Shown: positions 8,548 through 17,308, counted from the stretch's first letter. The stretch is DNA of 64,000 nt from Chitinophagales bacterium (GCA_020636495.1 JACJXQ010000008.1:2232001-2296000); one strand, 5' to 3'. A program made the numbers and translations. The notes: generated from the letters alone by a model not told the origin.

Positions 8548-10929
8548 TTATCTTAATAAGGTAACATTACCCTGGTAACGTTCCGAAATCCCGTTGGCAA
8601 ATGTTACTTGAATCAGGTAAATGTAAGCACCGGTTGGTTGATCTTCACCACCATATTTACCATCCCATCCACGGCCATTGAGGGTTTGTGTACCAAACAC
8701 TTGCTCACCCCAACGGTTGAATATCTGCATATCGAATGACGTTACATTGCGAGACAGCAGTTGGCGAGGCAGGAAATAATCGCTGTTACCATCACCGTTT
8801 GGCGTGAATGCATTAGGAATATTGATGTAGCAATTTTTCTCAACCACAAGAGTATCTGATGCTTTACATCCATCCAGGTCAGCTGTAACAGCATACCTGC
8901 CATGATGGTGTATCCATATACCCGGTGTTACATCTTTTTCAGGCGTATTCCATGAATATTTCGTGTTCGGATTACTACCATAATTCACATCCTGTATAAA
9001 GATGGGTGAGCCATTAGGACAGATAGTAGTATCATCGCCCAGGTACACGGTCGGAACAGGTTTTACTGTATACTGACCGGTATAGCTTACATCAGGACAA
9101 ATACGGTACTTGATATCAAATACTACATTATAAGTCTTAGGCTCCTGGTATGAGTGATATACAAGTGTTGAATCAGGGATGGTTACACCATCATCAAAGT
9201 TCCATATCGCCGAAATGTAACCATAGTTAGAATACTTAGCCGTGAATGTGATCTCTTCACCCACACACACGTTTTCTTTATCTGTCTCAAAGAATACGAA
9301 ACCATTTGAGTCAACAACTATAGGCAATTTGAAAGAATCAGAACATCCCAGGAAGTCAGTCATAACAAATGTAGGCGTATAAAGGCCTGCAACATCGTAC
9401 TGGTGTTGAACGTCAAACACTGTATCTGTGGCACCATCGCCATACCTCCACAACATCTGTGGTATTGTACCAGGTTTTACATAAGAACTATCGCCGGCAT
9501 AGAATGAAATGGTCTCACCCTGGCAAATACTATCGTCATCCAGTATGTATTTGGCTTTTACAGGGTGGTTGATTGTCAATGTTTGTTCCAGTGTATCATA
9601 ACAGAAACCATTATCAACGGCCAGTTTCACTTTATAGTCACGAGGGTCGTAATTTGGTTTCGGTACTATGTAATAGTGCGTTGTGTCTTTAAGCTGAACC
9701 AAAGGAGTGTTGTCACCAAAATTCCAGGTAGAGTTATAGCCACCACTTGGTGTAGATGTCTGGTTAACAAATGTCACAGTATCCTGATCACAACCTTCTA
9801 ATACACTCCAGGTAAAGTTGGCAAATATGTCGTCGTATACGTTCAGTATAAATCCGAAGGTATCAGAATAACATCCGAGGATATCCACCGCATATATATT
9901 ATACAGGCCTTTCTGGCTGGTCTGGATATTCTTTATTGCAAGGATATATCCCTGGGATGCATCAAACGTATCACGTCCCCAGGCACCGTAGGCAACAGCC
10001 CATCCACCAATAGGAAGGTTGATGTTTTTCAGGAAGATCGTGTCGTTTTCGTTTGGACATACAGGGCCTGCCTGCGTTACAGTTCCTGTAGTTGGCGACT
10101 GAGAAACGTTGATGTTTACCGTGTCTTTATAGATACAAGCTCCCCTTGTAGCCGTAACGATGTATTGTCCTGACTGTGCCTGGTTTGTGTTAAGCAATTT
10201 AGGATCTGAAACAAATCTTGAGGGTGCCCAGGTTGGTTGCTGGAACGCATTGGTTGTCCAGGCATAAGTTGTATTAGGGAATACCGTAGAGGTAAGCTGT
10301 ATATCCCTGCCCGAACATGTCGGAGAGTCTGCCATTGCAACAAAACCCAGAGAGCAGGAGTCATCTTGCAAATATGCCGCATAGATAACGTCACTGGCAA
10401 TCGCATTACCTGCAGCCCTGATGTGAGTTACTTTAATGCCGTAAATATTAGCTGGTGTAAGTGATATATCTACCTGTACACCCTGGCCTGCACCGGTTGC
10501 ACCACCGGTAGTACTCAATAAGCCTCCGGGAGTAGTCATGTTGTTAGAGGTCATGCTGCAGGTACCAGCATATGGAGTTAAATTAGCCCCTGTCAGGTTA
10601 TATTGTGTATAGCCTGAACCATTATCAACATCAAAACGTATAGTATCATCATCGTGTATCCTGATCATTTCAAAACGAACCTGGGTTACACCGGTACCTC
10701 CAAACCTGTATTCATAGCCGTCAGTGTGCAGTTTACCTATCTGGTAAGGACCTGTACCACAAGTAGTACCGGTATTAGGACCGTTAATAGGATTGACTGT
10801 CACAGTAACACCACCTACTACCTGAACACCGGATAAGGTTGTGATATTAAAGTAAGCTGCTGTGGCATCAAAAAGACCAAGACAGAAAATTAATGTTAGA
10901 AAGTAAAATCCCTTTCTCATTATATACAT
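8548..10929 (-). CDS. T9SS type B secreted protein with PKD domains
   Basis: The chosen ATG at 10929 has AAGGAA 8-9 bp upstream; a TTG at 10950 would only add seven residues, and an ATG at 10920 is also possible. The roughly 793-residue product has a signal peptide (FYFLTLIFCLGLFDATA), then a ~190-residue N-terminal domain (FNITTLSGVQVVGG... to IKVTHIRA...YLQDDSC) shared with the protein at 14702-17110. Ig-like and PKD modules follow (WNFGDNTPLVQ, WRYGDGATDT, WNFDDGVTIP). The last ~85 residues (IPNAFTPNGDG, NRWGEQVFG, GWDGKYGG, PTGAYIYLI, GNVTLLR) are the CHU_C type B sorting domain. A cell-surface or secreted adhesin role is inferred. Confidence 0.9.
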   Translation of the reverse strand: MYIMRKGFYFLTLIFCLGLFDATAAYFNITTLSGVQVVGGVTVTVNPINGPNTGTTCGTGPYQIGKLHTDGYEYRFGGTGVTQVRFEMIRIHDDDTIRFDVDNGSGYTQYNLTGANLTPYAGTCSMTSNNMTTPGGLLSTTGGATGAGQGVQVDISLTPANIYGIKVTHIRAAGNAIASDVIYAAYLQDDSCSLGFVAMADSPTCSGRDIQLTSTVFPNTTYAWTTNAFQQPTWAPSRFVSDPKLLNTNQAQSGQYIVTATRGACIYKDTVNINVSQSPTTGTVTQAGPVCPNENDTIFLKNINLPIGGWAVAYGAWGRDTFDASQGYILAIKNIQTSQKGLYNIYAVDILGCYSDTFGFILNVYDDIFANFTWSVLEGCDQDTVTFVNQTSTPSGGYNSTWNFGDNTPLVQLKDTTHYYIVPKPNYDPRDYKVKLAVDNGFCYDTLEQTLTINHPVKAKYILDDDSICQGETISFYAGDSSYVKPGTIPQMLWRYGDGATDTVFDVQHQYDVAGLYTPTFVMTDFLGCSDSFKLPIVVDSNGFVFFETDKENVCVGEEITFTAKYSNYGYISAIWNFDDGVTIPDSTLVYHSYQEPKTYNVVFDIKYRICPDVSYTGQYTVKPVPTVYLGDDTTICPNGSPIFIQDVNYGSNPNTKYSWNTPEKDVTPGIWIHHHGRYAVTADLDGCKASDTLVVEKNCYINIPNAFTPNGDGNSDYFLPRQLLSRNVTSFDMQIFNRWGEQVFGTQTLNGRGWDGKYGGEDQPTGAYIYLIQVTFANGISERYQGNVTLLR

Positions 10930-11127
10930 TTTAATTTGTTCCTTAATCAATGCAATTTTTAACGAATTGCTAATATTGCAGTATTAGTCTAATAATCAGG
11001 ACGAAAAATTAGTTAATTTAGTTGGGTAATGCAAATAAATATTTTTACACATATTGACATTTTTACAAGTATCACACATTGATTTTTACAAATATTGCCC
11101 AAAATTAATACTTAGAGCAAAATATAC

Positions 11128-11688
11128 ATGAAATTTTTAATCATTGGTTTAGGAAACATCGGGTCGGAATATGATGGAACAAGACATAATATCGGGTTTG
11201 ATGTTGCCGATGTACTGGCGATAAAGAACAACGTTACCTTTAAACAAGACAGACTGGCAGCAGTGGCAGAATACAAGTGGAAAGGCAAAAATTTTGTAAT
11301 TATTAAACCTTCTACCTATATGAACCTGAGTGGCAAAGCCATCAAGTACTGGATGGAGAAAGAGAAAGTTCCTGTAGAACAGACTCTTGTAATTCTGGAC
11401 GACCTGGCACTGCCACTTGGCACATTGCGTATGAAAGGCAGTGGCAGCGACGGAGGCCACAACGGCCTGAAAAGCATCCAGGAAAGCCTGCAAACCACTA
11501 AATACCCGAGACTGCGATTTGGCATTGGCAATGACTACCCCAAAGGCATGCAGGTAGACTTTGTATTGGGCAAATGGACCTCCGAGGAGTTTCCGATCGT
11601 CAAAGAACTGGTGCTGAAGAGCGTGGAAATGATCGAGAGCTTCGCCTTCAGAGGCATACAACAAACTATGAACCAGTACAATAAGTAG
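11128..11688 (+). CDS. pth: peptidyl-tRNA hydrolase
   Basis: Cleaves the ester bond of peptidyl-tRNAs released by stalled ribosomes, recycling tRNA. The 186-residue length is normal for the bacterial Pth family. The catalytic set is present: N10 (GLGN), H20 in TRHNIGF and D92 in LDDLALPLG. The PSTYMNLSG and GSGSDGGHNGLKSI signatures are also seen. It is a single gene here; the usual bacterial neighbours (rplY or ychF) are absent from this side. Confidence 0.96.
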   Translation: MKFLIIGLGNIGSEYDGTRHNIGFDVADVLAIKNNVTFKQDRLAAVAEYKWKGKNFVIIKPSTYMNLSGKAIKYWMEKEKVPVEQTLVILDDLALPLGTLRMKGSGSDGGHNGLKSIQESLQTTKYPRLRFGIGNDYPKGMQVDFVLGKWTSEEFPIVKELVLKSVEMIESFAFRGIQQTMNQYNK

Positions 11689-11702
11689 CAAAACAATAAC
11701 TA

Positions 11703-12038
11703 CTAATACTTCTTCTTTTCCAGGTAGATGGTATCATCCAGGGGAATATCTATAGCATAAGCTGTATGATAGCCGGGATAACTGATCACCAGTTTCAGGC
11801 CGCCGCATTTGGCAAGGCCATCTACAACATAAGCCGTTTCAAACCAACCGGTGCTATCTGTATGGATGAACCTGTGGTCGCGGGTGCGGTCATTCAAGTC
11901 GGCAAAGCTGTGTATCTCAGCTCCTTTTATCGCTTCATGGCTGTTAAAATCTACGACATAGCCCCTGGCATAGCGGGTGCAGTCTTTGCAACCCGCAAAT
12001 GCCAAAGTCAATAATATGAGCAGTATGCTACGTTTCAT
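11703..12038 (-). CDS. small predicted lipoprotein
   Basis: I do not recognise the family. The 111-residue product has a lipoprotein signal ending LAFAGC (C17). The rest (ARGYVVDFNSHEAIKGAEI ... DSTGWFETAYV ... LVISYPGYHT) has the rhythm of a carboxypeptidase-regulatory-like or peptidase-associated beta-sandwich, as in many small Bacteroidetes lipoproteins. Its start is 8 bp from the stop of pruA, so it lies downstream of pruA on the same strand and may be co-transcribed with it. It is convergent with pth. Confidence 0.7.
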   Translation of the reverse strand: MKRSILLILLTLAFAGCKDCTRYARGYVVDFNSHEAIKGAEIHSFADLNDRTRDHRFIHTDSTGWFETAYVVDGLAKCGGLKLVISYPGYHTAYAIDIPLDDTIYLEKKKY

Positions 12039-12046
12039 ACTTTGTA

Positions 12047-13678
12047 TTAATCTGCCTGCATGAAGGGATAACGGTAATCCTCAACCGGCACATAAGTTTC
12101 CTTAATGGTCCTTGCATTCAGCCAACGGTAAAGGTTCAATGCGGAGCCTGCCTTATCGTTAGTGCCTGAAGCACGTGCACCACCAAATGGCTGCTGTCCT
12201 ACAACAGCGCCAGTAGGCTTATCGTTGATGTAGAAGTTACCCGCTGCGTTCACCAGCTTGCGTGTCATCAGTTCTGTAGCGTAACGGTCTTGCGAGAAGA
12301 TGGCTCCTGTCAGCGCATAGTCCGAAGTGGTATCTACCAGGTCTATCGCCTCTTCCCATTTATCCGCTTCGTATACGTGAATGGTCAATACAGGGCCGAA
12401 TATCTCTTCGCACATGGTCACATACTTAGGATCTTTGGCCTCAATGATAGTAGGCTCAATGTACCAACCTTTGCTGCTGTCGCAGGTACCGCCACATATG
12501 ATCTCAGCTTTATCACTATCTGCTACGCCATCTATATATTTCTTAATGCTGTTGAAAGATTTTTCATCTATCACCGCATTGATGAAGTTCGTAAAGTCGT
12601 CCACCACACCCATCTTCATGGTCTTCACCTCAGCTATCAGTTTTGTTTTTATCTCATCGGCCAGGTTCGATGGCAAATAAGCTCTGCTGGCAGCAGAACA
12701 TTTTTGCCCCTGGTATTCAAAAGCTCCCCTTGCCAGGCCGGCCACTACCGCATCTACATTCGCACTGGGGTGCACCATTACGAAGTCTTTACCACCGGTC
12801 TCCCCTACTATGCGCGGGTAGCTCTTATATTTGGCTATGTTGCCTCCAATGGTCTTCCACATGGTCTGGAACACACCTGTTGAGCCTGTAAAGTGTACCC
12901 CTGCAAAATCCCTGTGGTTGAAACAGATATCACCTACAGTAGGGCCACTGGTATATACCAGGTTGATGACACCATCCGGCAGGCCTGCTTCTTTCAGTAT
13001 CTCCATGAATACACTGGCACTGTACACCTGTGTATTAGCAGGTTTCCAAACCACCACGTTGCCACACATAGCAGGCGCTGTTGGCAGGTTGCCGCCTATT
13101 GCTGAGAAGTTGAATGGTGTTACCGCCAGTATGAACCCTTCCAGCGGACGGTATTCCAGGCGATTGTGCATGCCTGTGGGTGATAATGGCTGTTGCTTAT
13201 ATATATCTGTCAGGTAATGAACATTGAAACGCAGGAAGTCGATCAACTCGCAGGCGCTGTCTATTTCAGCCTGGTAGGCATTCTTGCTTTGCCCCAGCAT
13301 AGTGGCCGCATTCATACGCGAACGGTATTTGGTGGCCAGCAGTTCTGCGGCTTTCATGAAGATACCTGCACGATGTTCCCAGGGCATAGCCGCCCAGCCT
13401 TCCCTGGCTGCCAGTGCCGCGTCAATTGCCTGCTGCACATGTTCTGCACTGCCTGCATGGAAATGACCTAAAAGATGACCCGTTTCGTGCGGTGGACGTA
13501 TCTCGTGCTTATCGCCGGAGCGTACTTCCTGCCCGTTGATATACATCGGGATATCGCGCATCTCGGCTTTCATATCGGCTAAAGCCTGTTGTAATTGCTT
13601 ACGCTCATTACTTCCGGGAGCATAGCTCAGTACCGGCTCATTTTTTGGTTCTTCGTACTTGAAATAGGCATTATGCAT
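12047..13678 (-). CDS. pruA: L-glutamate gamma-semialdehyde (P5C) dehydrogenase
   Basis: Oxidises glutamate-5-semialdehyde to glutamate with NAD, the second step of proline catabolism. The 543-residue enzyme is an aldehyde dehydrogenase of the monofunctional, ALDH4A1-like type: NAD-binding TPFNFSAIGGN (187-197), FTGSTGVF (263-270), general base E293 in VGETGGKDF and nucleophile C327 in GQKCSAASRAY. No proline dehydrogenase domain is fused and no putA/prodh gene is adjacent, so the first enzyme must lie elsewhere. The coding sequence looks more GC-rich than its neighbours by eye. Confidence 0.95.
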   Translation of the reverse strand: MHNAYFKYEEPKNEPVLSYAPGSNERKQLQQALADMKAEMRDIPMYINGQEVRSGDKHEIRPPHETGHLLGHFHAGSAEHVQQAIDAALAAREGWAAMPWEHRAGIFMKAAELLATKYRSRMNAATMLGQSKNAYQAEIDSACELIDFLRFNVHYLTDIYKQQPLSPTGMHNRLEYRPLEGFILAVTPFNFSAIGGNLPTAPAMCGNVVVWKPANTQVYSASVFMEILKEAGLPDGVINLVYTSGPTVGDICFNHRDFAGVHFTGSTGVFQTMWKTIGGNIAKYKSYPRIVGETGGKDFVMVHPSANVDAVVAGLARGAFEYQGQKCSAASRAYLPSNLADEIKTKLIAEVKTMKMGVVDDFTNFINAVIDEKSFNSIKKYIDGVADSDKAEIICGGTCDSSKGWYIEPTIIEAKDPKYVTMCEEIFGPVLTIHVYEADKWEEAIDLVDTTSDYALTGAIFSQDRYATELMTRKLVNAAGNFYINDKPTGAVVGQQPFGGARASGTNDKAGSALNLYRWLNARTIKETYVPVEDYRYPFMQAD

Positions 13679-13792
13679 ATCATCTAAAAATTTCAGTGGG
13701 GCAAATTTAGGCTAAATCGACGGTAGTTTCGGTATCAAAAGTTGCTTTGTGGTTAGATATGGGATAATGGATATTTGATATAGGATATTTTC

Positions 13793-13960
13793 CCTTTCGG
13801 TTGGCGTTGTCACCGTACCCTTCAGGCAGCCTTCATCATAACCGTCAAACTGAACCCAACACTGTGAAGTACCCTCCCCCTCTCGCGTCATTGCGACAGA
13901 GTATTTGCCACGACAAATACAGCGGAAGCAATCTTGCCCAAACGTGTATTGTATTCCCCC
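13793..13960. repeat. diverged dispersed repeats downstream of the GIY-YIG cassette
   Basis: 13793-13846 (CTTTCGG..GCGTTGTCACCG.ACC...CC.TCATCA..ACCGTCA) is a diverged copy of the repeat seen twice at 17.17-17.38 kb. 13886-13936 (TCATTGCGA...GAGTATTTGCC/ACGACAAATAC...GAAGCAATCTTG) is a palindrome of the ATTGCGA/GAAGCAATC class, related to the arms that bracket the GIY-YIG gene. No credible gene lies between 13679 and 14118. Confidence 0.6.
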
Positions 13961-13984
13961 TCTCACTAAAAGCAGCGCAACACC

Positions 13985-14027
13985 TTATCCTGCCAATCCT
14001 CCAATCCTGTGAATCCTGATTCAGACA
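13985..14027. repeat. 43-bp dispersed repeat (AATCCT type), copy 1
   Basis: Contains CCAATCCTCCAATCCTGTGA then ATCCTGATTCAGACA; identical at 42 of 43 positions to 17437-17479. An internal 8-9 bp period of AATCCT is visible. Confidence 0.8.
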
Positions 14028-14037
14028 TGCTTCTCTG

Positions 14038-14102
14038 CTCGCAAAAACCGGAACTATTTAAAAAATACCAGGTGTTTGCGAGGAGGCACGACGAAGCAAT
14101 CT
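14038..14102. repeat. palindromic repeat, left copy
   Basis: A hairpin-forming unit: CTCGCAAAAACCGG ... CCAGGTGTTTGCGAG, then the outer arm GAGGCACGACGAAGCAATCT. Its 46-bp core (14038-14083) matches 14491-14536 at 45 positions. It ends 17 bp from the GIY-YIG stop codon. Confidence 0.85.
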
Positions 14103-14498
14103 TAAGAGCTGAAGAACTCTACCAGTTCATAATAACATTCCATAAGTCTTTCCACTCCGGGTTGAAACCATTTATTAATGCTATCTTTTTTGCACGACTT
14201 CCTCCCTTTATCTTTCGTTCAGCGTCATTAGCAGCTCCTATAGAATCATACAACTCAAAATACACCAACCTTACACAGCTATATCGGGCAGTAAATGAAT
14301 TAGGATAGATTCGGTTCTTATGTTCCCAAACACGACCTTTAAGGTCTGAAGTAGCACCTGTATATATTGCCCTTCTGTTTACTGAAGACATGATGTATAC
14401 GGCTCCGGATTTTGACATTATTCAGGATTTAGTACTACTAATTTAACAACTTAAATATATTCAACTTAATAGATTGCTTCGTCGTGCCTCCTCGCAAA
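14075..14498. mobile_element. candidate GIY-YIG cassette with 28-bp perfect terminal inverted repeats
   Basis: Positions 14075-14102 and 14471-14498 are perfect inverted complements over 28 bp (AGATTGCTTCGTCGTGCC followed by TCCTCGCAAA, and the reverse). They enclose exactly one gene, the GIY-YIG protein. The two ends also each form part of a larger palindrome. No target-site duplication is evident. The arrangement resembles a minimal transposon or the REP/RAYT type of repeat-plus-nuclease locus; mobility is inferred, not shown. Confidence 0.55.
14119..14418 (-). CDS. GIY-YIG nuclease domain protein (YhbQ/UPF0213-like)
   Basis: A 99-residue single-domain GIY-YIG protein. V7-Y8-I9 and Y19-T20-G21 stand for the GIY and YIG strands, R29 in GRVWEHK is the conserved arginine and E67 in DAERKIKGGSRAKKIALI fits the metal-binding glutamate. 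The catalytic set of a nicking endonuclease is therefore present. Free-standing proteins of this size are common in bacteria, and their biological role is largely unassigned. This gene is flanked on both sides by the same palindromic repeat, which suggests that the protein acts on, or was spread with, those repeats. It has no operon partners. The start is the ATG at 14418. Confidence 0.85.
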   Translation of the reverse strand: MSKSGAVYIMSSVNRRAIYTGATSDLKGRVWEHKNRIYPNSFTARYSCVRLVYFELYDSIGAANDAERKIKGGSRAKKIALINGFNPEWKDLWNVIMNW

Positions 14499-14566
14499 AA
14501 CCGGAACTATATAAAAAATACCAGGTGTTTGCGAGGCGCGAAGAATGAGCAACGAAGCAATCTTAT
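14471..14566. repeat. palindromic repeat, right copy
   Basis: A long imperfect palindrome: AGATTGCTTCGTCGTGCC..CTCGCAAAAACCGG on the left and CCAGGTGTTTGCGAGG...ACGAAGCAATCT on the right, with an AT-rich centre. Its core repeats the left copy at 14038-14083 with one mismatch. It lies 53 bp upstream of the GIY-YIG start. Confidence 0.85.
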
Positions 14567-14672
14567 CAGATGAAGAACACTGATGAGCTCTTAAGATTAT
14601 TTCGATTACTATGTCTTTTAAGGCCTCAATGAGAGCTTCGCTGTTGCTTCGTCGTGCCTGCTCGCAAAACAG
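14567..14672. repeat. further half-copy of the palindromic repeat
   Basis: 14643-14671 (GTTGCTTCGTCGTGCCTG then CTCGCAAAACAGG) repeats the left arm of 14471-14504 with small changes. With the GAGCAACGAAGCAATCT arm ending at 14563 it makes a third, looser inverted pair around an ~80-bp spacer. No gene lies between 14419 and 14701. Confidence 0.6.
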
Positions 14673-14701
14673 GAAATTTTTAGGTTTTCACTTTTGACTT
14701 T

Positions 14702-17110
14702 TTACTTCTTAACAACCCTCCCCGCTACACTGCCATTCACTTTAATGATGTACACACCTGTAGCAAGGCCGCTCATGTCGGCATGAACTGTTTTACTGCC
14801 GCCGGTTTGGCTCAATACCTGTTTTCCTAACAGGTCGGTCAGGGTGATTTGCTCTATGATGGCAGATGAAGTAACTGTAATAGTACCACTTGTAGGATTA
14901 GGATAAATACGGATATTATTGTCACGGACAATATCCTCCACGCCCAGCCTTATCTCCAGCTTGATGCAGTTGCTCAGTGCCGTATCCGGGCTCGGGCAGG
15001 CATAGTCGCTCGTAATGAGTACGCAGATATTGTCGCTATTGGTGAGGAAGTTCGCATTGGCACCCCATGTTTTGCCTGTGGCGCCGCCTACGCTCTGCCC
15101 GTTGCGTTTCCACTGGTACTTAGGGTTAGTTCCCGCGTCCTGTGTTACAGCCGTAAAGTTGATCGGCTCGTTAGGGAATAAAGATGGCCCCGCATCTGCT
15201 GTTATGGTAACACCCGGTGTTTTCAGGTCCTGCACCACCATTTTTATGGCGTTGCTGGTATCGGTAAAGGTGGTGGCACAGGTGCCTATGCTCACCATCA
15301 GGCAGGTCACCTCATCACCGTTCTTTAAGCTTGTGGTGGCATAGCTGGTTGTTGTCACGCCTTTGCTGACTCCGTTCACCCGCCAGTCATAGCCAACGCT
15401 GCCACCATTGGTAGGTATGGCCGTGAAAATTGCTTTTTGCCCGTCACAAATGGTAGTGCCCGGTGTGGGATAGATATTCACATTCGGGTCGGTATTCACT
15501 ACCACCACCACGCTGTCCGTATCTGATATACAACCATTCAGGTTGGCGAATACATAGTAGGCGCCGGCATAGTTCAGCTGCATGTAGTTGCGGGTTGGGT
15601 TTTGTGTGTACTCATAATACCCTGCCGGGCCATACCATGTGTAGTTAGCGCCGTTGATGGTAGTAGCCGTCAGTTGCAGGTCCTGGTGGGCGCATAGCGG
15701 ACTGTTAGGTGCTGCCGCCGTTGGTTTGGCAGGTTTGGGTAATACGCTTAACGTTACCGTATCTCGGTTGCTGCAACCATTGATAGTTACTGTACTGATA
15801 TAATCCCCCGCATGGGTACTCGCTGCATTGTTGGTCACTGTCGGGTTTTGGGTAGCCGAACTATAGCCTGGGCCCGTCCATGCATAGCTTACCCCATTGG
15901 TTGTGGTACTCGTCGATAATGTTAAGGTCTTGTTCTCACACACCGGGCTGTTGCTACCCGCTGTAGGCTTGGCAGGTGTCTGGTGCACCGTTACAGTAGT
16001 GGTATCCCTCAGACTACAGCCCGTACTGTTGAGCGTTGCAGTAAGTATATAGTTACCAGCATGATTCATGGCGGTATTGGCTATCACCGTATCTTCTGCC
16101 GAGGAGGTAAAGCTGTTCGGCCCCGTCCATGCCCAGCTTACACCCGTGCTGGTGCTGCTGCCGTTCAGCCTCAGGGTATCGGTGGTACACACAGGGCTGT
16201 TGCTGCTGTTGCTCACACCTTGTGGAGCAGCTTTAACACGTATATCCACCTGGTTGTCCAGCGAGGTATCTGCAGGGTTACTGCTCACAATACGCATCCT
16301 GTAACCGTTGCCCGGAGTAGTATTCACGGGTATGGTACACCATATAGTATCACCTGTGGTATCTGTACGGCTACCAATATTTATTGGGTTGGCAAAGCTG
16401 CCGCTGCTGTTACTTAGTTGTGCGGTAAAGGTATTGTTGTTCTGAAAGCGGAAACTGGTATTGTACACCAGCGGAATAGTCTGCAAAGGGCAAAGTACCG
16501 TATCAGTAAAGGGTTGTTTGATAAATGCTGTAGTGTCTTCTTCAAAGTACACACCTAAATGGCTACCAGAAGAAAGGGCTGTTAGGTGCGTAATCGCAAA
16601 AGAATAAATATTAGGCTCTGTAATATCTATCAAAATACAACCAAAATCATTACCTATAGTATCATTAAGATTCCCATTAGTATCAATACCAAATGGGTTT
16701 GTACAACCTGAACATGGAGCTGATGTAAGCTCATTATAACTTAGGATGTGGTGCTGGCCGTTAATAGAAAATGAAAAATCTTCGCCATCAGCAGCTGCAC
16801 CTAAAGTTATCCTGATATGATTTGATGCAGGGGAAAGACTAAAACTATATGTATTTACATAAGCTCCTCCATGACCAATAAGATAACGACTTCCCATGCA
16901 GGGGACTATAACAGTTTGTGTTGTTCCCGTACCCGGCGTTACAGTCACAGACGTATTGCCATATTGAGCAGTCCCGCTCGTATGGATAATGTTATATAAT
17001 GTTTGTGCATTAAGCATATTGCCCGGAAAATAAAGTATGGTAAATACTAGAAAGAAGGCTACAATGCTGCTCATCCACTGGCAATGGTTTTTGGTGATAA
17101 CAGTAGTCAT
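14702..17110 (-). CDS. T9SS type A secreted protein with Ig-like repeats
   Basis: An 802-residue exported protein. A signal/anchor segment (about 13-36, ending LNAQ) precedes a ~190-residue domain (YNIIHTSG..YGNTSVTVTPG to FAITHLTA...GVYFEEDT) that is related to the start of the protein at 8548-10929. At least three near-identical Ig-like modules with the phrase SNSPVC..TL.L......GVS.AWTGP follow, then more divergent ones. The C-terminus (IRIYPNPTSGTITV ... LTDLLGKQVL ... GVYIIKVNG ... RVVKK) is the type A sorting domain. A surface or secreted adhesin is likely. The gene sits between two repeat clusters (13.8-14.7 and 17.2-17.5 kb), and its 3' half looks more GC-rich than its 5' end. Confidence 0.9.
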   Translation of the reverse strand: MTTVITKNHCQWMSSIVAFFLVFTILYFPGNMLNAQTLYNIIHTSGTAQYGNTSVTVTPGTGTTQTVIVPCMGSRYLIGHGGAYVNTYSFSLSPASNHIRITLGAAADGEDFSFSINGQHHILSYNELTSAPCSGCTNPFGIDTNGNLNDTIGNDFGCILIDITEPNIYSFAITHLTALSSGSHLGVYFEEDTTAFIKQPFTDTVLCPLQTIPLVYNTSFRFQNNNTFTAQLSNSSGSFANPINIGSRTDTTGDTIWCTIPVNTTPGNGYRMRIVSSNPADTSLDNQVDIRVKAAPQGVSNSSNSPVCTTDTLRLNGSSTSTGVSWAWTGPNSFTSSAEDTVIANTAMNHAGNYILTATLNSTGCSLRDTTTVTVHQTPAKPTAGSNSPVCENKTLTLSTSTTTNGVSYAWTGPGYSSATQNPTVTNNAASTHAGDYISTVTINGCSNRDTVTLSVLPKPAKPTAAAPNSPLCAHQDLQLTATTINGANYTWYGPAGYYEYTQNPTRNYMQLNYAGAYYVFANLNGCISDTDSVVVVVNTDPNVNIYPTPGTTICDGQKAIFTAIPTNGGSVGYDWRVNGVSKGVTTTSYATTSLKNGDEVTCLMVSIGTCATTFTDTSNAIKMVVQDLKTPGVTITADAGPSLFPNEPINFTAVTQDAGTNPKYQWKRNGQSVGGATGKTWGANANFLTNSDNICVLITSDYACPSPDTALSNCIKLEIRLGVEDIVRDNNIRIYPNPTSGTITVTSSAIIEQITLTDLLGKQVLSQTGGSKTVHADMSGLATGVYIIKVNGSVAGRVVKK

Positions 17111-17170
17111 GCGATATTATTTGACATAAAGTTAATAATTAGAGCGATAAAAATAACAGGGTGTTTTCAC

Positions 17171-17233
17171 CTTTGGTCGCTGTTGTCACCGCACCAATCA
17201 GCCCCCCATCAAAGCCGTCATGTTGAGCGCAGA
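17171..17233. repeat. dispersed repeat (GTCGCTGTTGTCACC type), copy 1
   Basis: CTTTGGTCGCTGTTGTCACC then GCACCAATCAGCCCCCCATC and GCCGTCATGTTGAGCGCAGA. A close second copy lies at 17309-17379 and diverged pieces lie at 13793-13846 and 41903-41944. No gene lies between 17111 and 17503. Confidence 0.75.
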
Positions 17234-17256
17234 AACTAACGACAGGCAATTACCTT

Positions 17257-17301
17257 CCCCTCTTGAGAGGGGCAACCGAACACAGTGAGGTGGGGTGTGT
17301 A
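17257..17301. repeat. CCCCTCT/AGAGGGG hairpin repeat
   Basis: CCCCTCT-TG-AGAGGGG is followed by CAACCGAACACAGTGAGG and TGGGGTGTG. This is the look of a small palindromic intergenic repeat; a rudimentary relative (ACTGTGAAG...CCTCCCCCTCTC) occurs near 13861-13885. Confidence 0.55.
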
Positions 17302-17308
17302 TTTCCCC

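Noticed and set aside
13679..14118. possible CRISPR-like array from regularly placed repeats
   Set aside because: The repeats belong to different families, are not evenly spaced and have no unique spacers or cas genes nearby.
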